64,000 nucleotides of DNA from Quercus robur (lineage: Eukaryota > Streptophyta > Magnoliopsida > Fagales > Fagaceae): assembly GCF_932294415.1 (NCBI RefSeq), contig NC_065539.1:47592501-47656500 (forward strand), given 5' to 3'. A program made the position numbers and the translations under genes. Under the pieces are notes generated by a model. The model searched no databases. It was given only the letters and a program-made list of their open reading frames with translations, and had not been told where the DNA came from. This document shows, one piece after another, positions 55,681 through 64,000 of this stretch. The stretch's first letter is position 1. Each line of letters begins with the position of its first letter.

Positions 55681-57743
55681 GTGGTGGGGGGTGTTAAGTA
55701 AACCTACTTCTACAACACAGCTAATCTAAAATTTTATCAAGCCACGTGATATACCGGTATGTCACCCTTTGCTTCTATAAGTGACCAGCACTCCGTTTCA
55801 GTGTCAAATGCCCACACTACAAAATCCAAAATCATGTGATTAGGCATCATTTGGAAAAATATAGTAAATGAAAATATGACAAAACAAAATCAAAATATAC
55901 ACGCAGAAATACCCAACCTGAAACTCTGTCACTGTTAGGTTCAGTCTTTCCTCCAATCAGGAGAACCTTTTTTCCCCAAGAAACCTAGTCAGGGAAGGCA
56001 ACAAAAAGAACTGTCAGCACTTGAGCAATTTAAGGTTTTTGCAGCCTACATGACCTGGGACAATATGATTAACCAGCAAACTAACACTAGGGGATAGTCC
56101 GCATATTATATGCATTATGCTTGATTCAGGGGAGGAAAAAGAAGCGCACACAAAGCTCAACTGACATACATACAGGGGAGTGGCATTAAAAAACTTCTGC
56201 AGGGTGCAAACCATGGTGCACGCCAACCTTTTGCACCCACAAAATAACAATTGTTCTTACTTCTTTGCTTGAGCAGTGGGTGTTCATAGATAGATCCTCA
56301 GAAATAGAACCCTAAATTCTCTCGTCCATTACATTCAATATCCCAATATTGAAAAATCTCAAATAAATAAATAAATAAATAACAATTCAGCTACAAAACA
56401 AAGCAAAACAAAATAGTAGTTGAGACATATAATAATACCAGACTATGGCCCTTGCAAGCAGGAATCTTTAGTGGCAGACTGCTTGGTGACAAGTAAATCT
56501 TTGATGATGCTGTTGACCAGGTAAATCTATCGAAATTAAGCACCTGAAAATACACATGAAAAAAAACATACATGTATATCATGCATTTATGGTGTGAAAC
56601 TAAATTAAAAATCTAATTTAATCAATTACTTTGATGTTAAACATAAATAATCTGGTGTCCTCCCCCCCCTACCCCCACCTCCCTGTCCTTTTTTTGAACA
56701 ACTTAAATCTTTTGGTGCCACTTTGAATGTAAATTTTTTAAGGGAAAAGGAACATTCCCTACCTGTACATCATCCAACAACCCATTTCCAGATTCACCAC
56801 CGACCACTATCATCTTGTTCCCAATCAGAGTTGCCGCATGCTATTCATGAAAAGAGTAACATGGTGATTTTTTTTTTTTTTTTAAAAAAAAACTTAAATT
56901 AATCAAATTCAATCAGCTACACCATATAAATCAAGCTCATTCACGAGTTACTGCCAAATAACATTATACATTAAATCGAGGAGTAGGTTTTTCTCCAGCA
57001 ATTGACAACACCATCCAATTCTCCAAGTTACCAGAAGCACAATTACTAATCTCAGGTGCAGCAGCAGAAGACGAACACTGGTGATTGAGTTCATCAGAAG
57101 CACTAGTTGGAGGTGCAGCACATTCACTCTGCAAAATTGTAAATACTTTACACACATACTCATCAATGCAAACCCACTTGAAAAAAAAAATTCAGAATTG
57201 AAATAAAAATCCATACTTTTGATCCACTAGTCTTCTTCGTCTGTCTTATGGGACTTCGAGTTCCCTGAGCAGTGTCCGGTAGATGGACTTTCAATCTGAT
57301 GCACCTCCCCACATTTCAAAATTAGTATCAACAAATGTATATTATACCATCTTTCTGTTTTTTCAACATGATTCTAAACTTTACAACATTTGTTTTTGTC
57401 AATCAATAGAATAACATTATATGAATTAACTACAATGTTGGTGTTTATCAAAAAGATCATATAATGAGTTAAATGGCACTAACTTTGGAGATTTTATATT
57501 GATAATGCATTTATGTTTCAAAAACTTCAATAGTCTTTTATTTTATTTTCCTTTTTTATATACATGAATAATCGATATGCTTCAAAATCAAGCTCAAATT
57601 TCTCCACTAACTAAAACAAAAAATAAACAACATTTCTGCATAATAAAATAAAAAGTAAATGGACAATAAATTTATAAATAAAGAGGTAAATAAAGAGAAG
57701 CTGACCTTGTATGCTTCAATTTTCTACGAGAAAAACTGAACAT
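50743..57743 (-). CDS. Kelch-repeat protein with C-terminal coiled coil (16 coding exons)
   Basis: Predicted 717 residues. Coding exons: 57743-57706, 57295-57217, 57128-56970, 56840-56763, 56543-56439, 55984-55918, 55816-55755, 55136-54997, 54824-54698, 54571-54457, 53686-53598, 53031-52948, 52854-52507, 52052-51531, 51454-51395, 50823-50743. All are GT..AG with matching phases. The N terminus is basic (MFSFSRRKLKHTR). Six or so Kelch repeats span about residues 75-370, with the GG doublets seen in MIVVGGESGN, VLLIGGKTE, VLLLFGGEDA, LFLFGGASKS and FLVAFGGSKKEP; they would form a beta-propeller for protein binding. A Ser-rich linker follows, and residues of about 570-705 form a heptad-type coiled coil. 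It resembles the plant galactose-oxidase/Kelch proteins related to ACBP4/5, but no acyl-CoA-binding domain is present. An upstream 5' UTR intron is likely (donor at about 57927). Confidence 0.92.
50990..51190 (-). mobile_element. RTE-type LINE 3' end in intron 15 of the Kelch gene
   Basis: The minus strand reads 'ccggatagaatagaatgac', then 'tggctgatcctgattagt', then 'tagttgatcccaaaggtttg', ending in a (GTT)-like tail. This is the C-terminal coding end and trinucleotide tail typical of plant RTE LINEs. It is 5'-truncated. Confidence 0.6.
52148..52168. repeat. Poly-C tract in intron 13 of the Kelch gene
   Basis: About 16 C, then 'acccc', on the plus strand (G-run on the sense strand). Confidence 0.85.
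55609..55695. repeat. Poly-G tract in intron 7 of the Kelch gene
   Basis: A T-run is followed by gtgtg, then 59 bases that are all G except one T (55621-55679, with 51 consecutive G from 55629), then 'tgtggtggggggtg'. C-run on the sense strand. It may be real or an assembly or sequencing artefact. The plus-strand ORF across it (polyglycine) is not a gene. Confidence 0.9.
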
Positions 57744-58260
57744 TTTTCTGAGATCAGAGCTTGAAATGCCAAAACCAGACCCTAAAAATTAACGAATAAA
57801 GCCACATTATTATATTACTTAAAAATAATAATAATAACAATAAATATTCACTGACAATAATAAACAGAGATTAATCGAGATTTTTTTTTTTTTTTTTTTT
57901 TTGAAATGACAAACAAGCTCACCTCTGAGAAGTATTTAACAAAACAATGAATGACCGCGCTAGCTGTTTGGTTACCGAGAAAGTTATGTAAAATAAAACA
58001 ATATGAAAGTAAGTAAGAAAAGTAGGAACAAAAAAGAGTTATTATTGAAGAAGCAGTGGAAGAAGAAGGCTGGTGAGGAAGAGCAACATTGTAATAAGAT
58101 GAGAGTGAGATTGAAGACGAAGTGTTAGAAATGAATATAGATAATAAGTAGAGAAAAATAATAAAAAATAGTTGAGACTTGAGAGAGTAAGTACAAAAAG
58201 AAGACCTTCAATGATAGACAGTGTTTTATAATACTACTGTTTTCCACACATTGTTGCTCT
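57744..58260 (-). promoter_or_regulatory. 5' UTR and promoter region of the Kelch gene
   Basis: A likely leader exon ends at a donor around 57927 (CTCAGAG|GTGAGC on the minus strand). The acceptor (TTTTTAG) is near 57784, placing an intron in the 5' UTR. The upstream edge of the leader exon is not defined. A CT/GA microsatellite lies at 58256-58273. Confidence 0.45.
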
Positions 58261-59404
58261 CTCTCTCTCTCTCTACAGTGAGCTGTAATAATAACCAGTG
58301 AGTGACTGAAGTAACGTTATAGTGCGTAGGTTAAGCACTTGTTGCGTTTTTAATGTTGTTGTTTTGTGGTGGAGTTCTGCGGCCGCAAATAAACTCACAT
58401 CTTTTATCATAATTTTTAAGTGACAAACTCTAATTAACTGTCTCAATCCAAAAAAAAAAAAACTCTAATTAACTGTCATTTTGCTTAAATCAACTGATAA
58501 TTTTTTTTGGCTTTCTTATTATCTTATTTTTTTCAACTTTATAAGTACATGTATTTTTTAACTTTATAATTCACAAAAATTAAGATCACAACTTTTACCA
58601 TAACTTACTCATATGACAAGTTATGAATAATAAAATTATAAATTCACCATTTTTACTCTGTTACTCACAGTTATGATCATTCAGAGAGATTGCTGGCTAG
58701 CTCAAAGTAGAGAGAAAGAGAGAGCAACAACGTGTGACTGAACTAGTGAAGTAATAATAACCAGTGAGTGAAGTGAACCAATGAAGTAACATTATAGTGC
58801 GTAGGTTAGCATTGGCTGTGCCTTTTTTTGTTGTTGTTTTGTGGTGAGTGTGGGGTTTATTTGGGTTTTAGACTAGGGAGAGAGGTTTTGGTTGGTAGTG
58901 GTTTTAAAAACAGTGTGAATGACCGTTGAGTGAGTGAAGAGAAATACGTTGATGGGGTCTTTTGTTTGGTTTGGTACTCGAGGTAGAGACTAGAGAGTTT
59001 GTGACATGTGACTTGTAGAGAGAGAGAGACATTTATTGTGTATGGGCCATAGCTTCAGGGCTTGTCTCGGGACTTGGAATATGTGAGAGGAGACTCACCC
59101 ATGGGATCAGAATCTCTCTACCACGCACGTGTTGGGATTTGTAACTTTGTAGTTTGAAGCAATTCAAGCTGACTCTCTCTGCAACTGCATTTCGTAGACA
59201 CTCTGATATCTTTTCCTTCAATTTTTCCAAGTAAAGTCACTTTTTCTTTTTCTTGTGAACAGAAGTAAAAGTCACTTTTTAGTAAAAATAGTTGTCAGGT
59301 TATATGTCACAACATTTTCGGAATAGGTGAGATGTCACATCTTCCTAAGCTATAATATATATATATATATATATTAGAACGGATTAAATTCGGTAAATAA
59401 ATAA
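58261..59404. other. Intergenic, with a direct repeat, no gene
   Basis: A direct repeat: 58295-58372 and 58760-58850 share 'cattatagtgcgtaggtta' (one has cg for ca) and 'ttgttgttttgtggtg'. The ORFs here lack any recognisable domain. Confidence 0.5.
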
Positions 59405-59665
59405 TATAAAATAAAATTCATATTTTACTTCTTTAATTTTAATATGTTATATTATCTTATTACATATTTAAAAATAAATATAATTATATTTAATTAATTT
59501 TAATATTCATATATAAATCCAATTAAATTAAGGATTTATTGAGATATTTTTAAGTATAGTAAGATATATTAAATTATAGGTAAAATGTTGATGTAACAAT
59601 CTTTTATTAAATGGTTTAAAGTATGAAATTTACTCTCAATTCTTGACAAATTTAGACTCACTTTT
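59405..59665. repeat. Dispersed repeat (family R1), decayed copy
   Basis: Aligns along its whole length with 8796-9060 but has T for C and A for G at most differing sites. Confidence 0.65.
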
Positions 59666-60448
59666 AAAATGTTTTGACATTTTGACAAGTTACTATACTT
59701 TTCATTTAAAAAGAAACTTATAGATTGATATTATAACCAATTTAGTTTTTCTTTTCGACTTGTAAAAAATAATAATAATAATTGGCCATCAATATTCAAT
59801 AAAATTACGAATATTTTTTTAATTAATATATTATTTGTATTTAAAAGTTAGATAGATCAATTGGTAAAAAATACATTCAATAAATGTTATAGTTTTCATA
59901 GCAATGCTCATAAAATAAATCCATTTAAGAGTAATGTGTTTTTGATCATGCAATTAAAAAGCTATACCTAAAAAAAATGGTGGGGTTTAAAAAAAGTTAC
60001 AGTTTGAAATGGCATGGTTTTAAATGAGATGTCAAACATACACTTTAACAACTTTTGAATTTTCTTGAGATTACATAGGAATTTGGCTTCTCTCTACTTG
60101 TGGGAGTTTAAGAGAAATTTTTTTGATTGTTGACTTCGTTATCAAAGGAAGAAAATAAATTTGTATTATAAGAAATGTGATCGATTTTTCTTTTTTTAAA
60201 ATTAAATTTGGCATATGATTTTGTGTAATTAAGTGCAATTGTAACAGATTCAAAAAACAAACAAACAAACAAACTGTGCAATTGTAACTATCTAATTTTA
60301 GCTCTTTTTTTATTTATTTTATTTTTTACTTTTTAGGGGTAGTCTAATTTTATCTTAATAATCTAATTTAACCAAACTTGACATTATTTTATAAGAATCT
60401 TGAAAGCATTTGTGCCTACATATTAGAATATTAAAAAGATAAACTTCA
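59666..60448. other. Intergenic, no feature recognised
   Basis: AT-rich with homopolymer runs and an (AAAC)n at 60254-60272. Confidence 0.5.
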
Positions 60449-60464
60449 GGGGTTAACCTATTAG

Positions 60465-60687
60465 CCTCTTGAGGGCGTGATGTGTTGGTAGGAGTTTTGG
60501 ACTTGATCATATTTGCCAGTTTAGAATTTGCCAGGTTTGGTTTGAGTCGTGCGCTTCACAAAAATGCTATGTCATAACGCGGATAAGCCTAACGTGCTCA
60601 GGGATGCCCCACACCATCAATAGCGGATTTAAGTGGGCAAGGTCAATGATCACATGCGTGAGACCCTTTTTTGTTCATAAAAAAAGG
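60465..60687 (+). mobile_element. SINE with 16-bp target site duplication
   Basis: A 223-bp insertion flanked by ggggttaacctattag on both sides (60449-60464 and 60688-60703). The head has an A-box-like TGTTGGTAGGAGTTTTGG and a B-box-like GGTTTGAGTCGTG, about 45 bases apart. The body ends in a T-run then 'cataaaaaaagg'. Long TSD, tRNA-like head and no ORF are diagnostic of a SINE. It is related to SINE families common in woody dicots, but I cannot name the family. Confidence 0.82.
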
Positions 60688-60703
60688 GGGGTTAACCTAT
60701 TAG

Positions 60704-62145
60704 GTTCTCGCAAGATCCATAAGGTCCTAGATTTAAAACACATAGGCTTTATTTGGTTGAGAAGATGAAAAAGTTCAAGAATGGAAAATTTTGGGAAGAT
60801 AAAAAAAATGTTTTAATTTTCCATTTTGGTAGGAATGATGGAAAAGTCAAATGATAGAAATTAAATTACTATTATGCCCTTATTATAGTTTGAAATAATG
60901 GGATAATAGGGGTAATAGTGTCTTTTAAACTTCACATCATCTTTTTCTCTCCATTTTGGGGAGATTATATTTTGTGGGCCGGCTGGAAAATCACCCACCA
61001 ATTTTCCTTCCCCTCAATCAAACAATGCAAAACACTCATTTTCTCCCCACCCCTCTCCCCCTTTTCCATCATTCACCTTTTCACTCCAAGCAATTGTAAC
61101 ATTAGTCAACATCTTAAAGACACCTCAAAGGAATTCCTCCTTATAAATTACCTGATGAGTGAGAGAAGACATAACTACAAGAATAGTCAAGTGGTTGAAA
61201 GCTCTAAAACATTGCCTTCCTTACATTACATAGGCATAGACCACATACTAATAGGCCTCTAATTTCTTATCCCCCCCCCCCCCCTTTCCATCATTCACCT
61301 TTTCACTTCAACCGATTGTAACATTAGTCAACATCTTAAAGACACTTCAAAAGAATTCCTCCTTATAATTACCTGAAGATAATTACTTGACGAGTGTGAG
61401 AAGGGAACTACACATAATCACGAGAATAGTCAAGTACTTGAAAAGCTCTAAAACATTGCCATCCTAACATGAAATAAGCACAGGCGGATAGGCCATATAC
61501 TGATGGGCCTCTAATTTCCTAAAAAGAAAACACAAAACTGAGTTTTAGGTGCCCAATTGGGAATGTACAGCCTTGTTGAGATTAGGCCGAGGACCAATGG
61601 CCTGCCTAAAGATTCCTGATTAAGCCCAGTTCGCTCCCAACTAATTTCTTTGGGCTGAAATTAGCCCCATTCATTTTCAGAAGTGGTTTGGACTGAGTTT
61701 TGGGCTAGCCCGTGATTGATTAGGCTAATTTTAGTTTTATTTTTCCCTCAAATTAATTTTTTCCTTCTTTTACTGCCAGCCTATTGCTCGAGTGATTTTT
61801 TATACAAAAAAAGAAAAAGAAAAAAAGTCCAATGCATTAATTATATATACATTTGCCATATGCATAGGATGTTGATTTGTGGCATCTAATACATTTTTGA
61901 CATTTATGAGTCTTATAACTAAAGGGAAAATGCTCATGGTGAAGGAGGGACTAATGAGAATTTGATGCACAAATATGTCACTATCATTGTACGTACCATA
62001 GAATGCTTTGTCGTTTGGATAAGAAAGAATTAATTGGGACTATATGCATGAATTTAAAGTCCAAGAAAGCCATATTGATGGAGATAGTACAGCATGCTAG
62101 GGCTTTTGGAGAAAGAGACGGGGAATAAAAAAGAAGCTAAGAAGG
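60704..62145. other. Intergenic with a tandem repeat, no gene
   Basis: Includes the 230-bp tandem duplication listed next. The remainder is unremarkable AT-rich sequence. Confidence 0.5.
61059..61523. repeat. Tandem duplication, about 230 bp x 2
   Basis: Copies start at 'ccccctttccatcattcacc' (about 61048 and 61280) and each ends with 'gggcctctaatttc'-like sequence (61254-61265 and 61503-61515). Copy 2 begins with a poly-C expansion (61270-61284) and has several small insertions. Confidence 0.85.
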
Positions 62146-62933
62146 TGTTGGGGGGATAAAGACCTTGGCGACTTTCTTTGAGTAATTAATATAACATATA
62201 GAAGCGTACTTTAACCCAAAATGCCTCAGCCTAATAAGTATGTGCTCAATTATATTATATTAACCACTAGTTCTTCTCATCTTTATTTAATGTGAGACTC
62301 CACTCACACGTGTAACCTAACAATCTCCCCCTCATGTGTGAGTCTCTACCTCTCCATAGGCTTCAAGACCTCTCTGTGGGCCATGAACAAGTCCTACTCA
62401 CTCCCCCTTGCCTAATGGGCTTTTCACTTCATCAACGCATCATCCATGGGTCTCTCGTATGCCATCCATGGGAATCACATGTCAACCCCGCACGCACATC
62501 CATAGAAACTCCGCACATCCATGTCCATGGAAACCTCACACCACACCATTATTTACAAGCCATTAGCAATATTCCTTTGTTGGGCTATTTTTTTTCTTTC
62601 CTTTGTTTGGCTTTTCTTTTCTTTACTTTTTTTTTTTTTTTTTTTTAGAATCTTTATGTGTGGGCCGTTTAGGCTTTCTCTGTCCCCACTGATAGGGACC
62701 ATGAACACTTCACCACCTTCGCCGCACATCATCATGAACTCTGATACCACTTGTTAGGGGGATAAACACTTTAGGGAGCTTCCTTGATTAATTAATATAA
62801 TATATAGAGACACATTTTAGCCCAAATTAAAAAGTCTAAGCCAAATGGGTATGTGCTTAATTATTTTATATTAATCACTCGTTTTTCTCATTTTTATTCA
62901 ATGTGGGACTTTACTCACACGTGTAACTCAACA
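62146..62933 (-). mobile_element. TRIM retrotransposon (788 bp, complete)
   Basis: Two short LTRs, 62146-62322 (177 bp) and 62752-62933 (182 bp), surround 429 bp of non-coding DNA. On the minus strand the element reads LTR (TGTTGAGTTACACGTGTGAG..CCCCCTAACA), then PBS TGGTATCAGAG two bases on, then interior, then PPT 'atgagggggagat', then LTR. Flanks are gaagg and gaagt, a near-perfect 5-bp TSD. It has no gag or pol, and the plus-strand ORF inside is not meaningful. TRIMs move with enzymes from autonomous LTR elements. The (CT)-rich spacer holds repeats of 'cacatccat'. Confidence 0.88.
62739..62750 (-). other. Primer binding site of the TRIM
   Basis: The minus strand reads GTGGTATCAGAG directly after the LTR, the initiator-Met-tRNA complement. 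Confidence 0.82.
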
Positions 62934-64000
62934 GAAGTATCAATTTTGTTAATTTCCTATGAGTTTAGGATAAAACCATTGCTTGCCTGCTTGGAGCTTT
63001 GGAATTGATCTCTATTGTAATTATTGTTATATCTATCATACATGTTGTGCGTTAAGCTTTTGTAATTTTCCTTTTCCAGTTTACCAGGCAAATACAAGAA
63101 CTTCAAAACTTTTCAAGAAGATATGGTAGTTTTAAAATTATATTTTAGATAAACAAGACAACAAAACATAGTATTTTCTGAAAGAGTATTTTGATAACAT
63201 TTTTTTAGATGAAATCATATTTAAAAAAATATATAATTTTATTTAAAACTATCACAGTAGGTATTATACTATTTATATAAATTATTAAAATTTCTATACT
63301 CCAGTATAAAAGCACATAGATGAATGGCAATAAAGCCTGCCAAGTTGAGGCAGGACTTTTTATACTATTTGTAAAAGAGATACCACCTTTGGTTTGCCCG
63401 AAAAATACTTTGCCTACTTGTGGTTTAAAAATTGATTGACACTTTATTCACTTGAGGTAAGCTCCACCTGTTACCCACCTCTGTTAAAAAAATAGGTAAA
63501 TTTGTATTTTTGCTATCATTTTATGTCCCCCTTCTCTCAAAACATAAAAAAAAAATTAAAATTAAAATTAAAAAAATAAAAATAAAAATCAAGAGAAAAG
63601 AAGATCTAAAAGTTAGGTTTTGTAAAAATCAAAACCTAACTTTTAGATCTTTTTTCTCTAACCTTTGAAGGAATTCATTGTCCCATGCTTGAAGTCCAAG
63701 AGTCTTTCATGTTTGAAGTGGCCCGATCTCTTGGCTGAAGTAGTCCTTTGCTTTCTTGATGCTATGCTCTAATGCATTAATCCTGGTTAAAGACACGGAT
63801 ACCCCGAGTTCAAAGCCAAAAAGACGGAGAACAAAGTTTGCATTTAATTTCTTCTATTCTGGGCACTATTTTGCTACGCACGTGTGTCTAGAGAGAAGGG
63901 AGTTCCCAATCCAAATCACTATGCTATTAAGGCCTTCAAAGACAATATCAAAAACTTTCAGATTGTAAGGCCTTCCATTGATATATTTGACGCAGAGAAT
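62934..64000. other. Intergenic, no gene recognised
   Basis: Contains the hairpin at 63592-63659. The last 340 bases (63661-64000) are of more even composition and could be part of a gene or element continuing beyond the window, but neither strand shows a domain I know. Confidence 0.4.
63592..63659. repeat. Near-perfect hairpin (22-bp arms, 7-base loop)
   Basis: aagatctaaaagttaggttt (63601-63620) plus tg pairs exactly with 63630-63651 around the loop taaaaat. Pairing continues imperfectly outward (agagaaaag with ttttctct). Confidence 0.9.

Noticed and set aside
55512-55697. Polyglycine ORF
   Set aside because: It is the translation of the poly-G tract in an intron of the Kelch gene on the opposite strand.
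62334-62648. 104-residue ORF inside the TRIM
   Set aside because: The interior of TRIMs is non-coding; the C-terminal half is poly-Phe from a T-run and there is no domain.
63661-64000. Edge gene at the right end of the window
   Set aside because: Composition is more even than the surroundings and short frames exist, but I recognise no domain or splice pattern, so I do not call it.

Overview
This is nuclear DNA of a woody dicot, most likely a rosid tree. Oak or another Fagaceae is my guess, from the look of the retroelements and gene proteins rather than from any search. The evidence is AT-rich intergenic DNA full of plant transposons, intron-rich genes with GT..AG junctions, and plant-type proteins. 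Five intact or near-intact host genes are visible. No CRISPR, operon or prokaryotic feature exists.

Left third (1-15514): a tandemly duplicated locus. Unit 1 (about 2700-9110) and unit 2 (about 9110-13980) each carry one intronless minus-strand UDP-glycosyltransferase gene of the UGT75 type, with the same TATA box and an old LINE RNase H remnant just downstream. A separate upstream block (about 126-1900) reappears after unit 2 (14595-15514, continuing at 25126-25897). Because the copies can be compared, several insertions have a visible empty site: a 9-bp-TSD MITE (2966-3116), an 8-bp-TSD hAT-like element (9149-10380), a solo LTR with 5-bp TSD (10755-11486) and a 9.6-kb retrotransposon (15515-25125).

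Middle (15515-33750): the 9.6-kb element has Copia-type gag, LTRs, PBS and PPT but no pol. In pol's place is a different long ORF of the 'putative plant transposon protein' type, and a 2-kb solo LTR is nested in its gag. It is followed by a truncated minus-strand Copia (about 25898-28657), a diverged duplicated block (28670-29700 and 31990-33750), palindromic MITEs, and a TTA-flanked TIR element (32529-33330) that seems to carry a fragment of an F-box/Kelch gene.

Right half (34644-57743) is genic. It holds a five-exon RING-HC E3 ligase gene (minus), an 18-exon APC7 gene encoding an anaphase-promoting-complex TPR subunit (plus), and a 16-coding-exon Kelch-repeat/coiled-coil gene (minus). APC7 and the Kelch gene are convergent. 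I built all three gene models by hand from conserved protein sequence and phase-consistent splice sites. Introns hold SINEs, a LINE 3' end and long homopolymer G and C tracts.

The last 6 kb is intergenic, with a SINE flanked by a 16-bp TSD, a 788-bp TRIM retrotransposon, a decayed dispersed repeat and a near-perfect hairpin. The genes do not form a pathway. The RING protein and APC7 both belong broadly to ubiquitin signalling, but nothing in the sequence links them.
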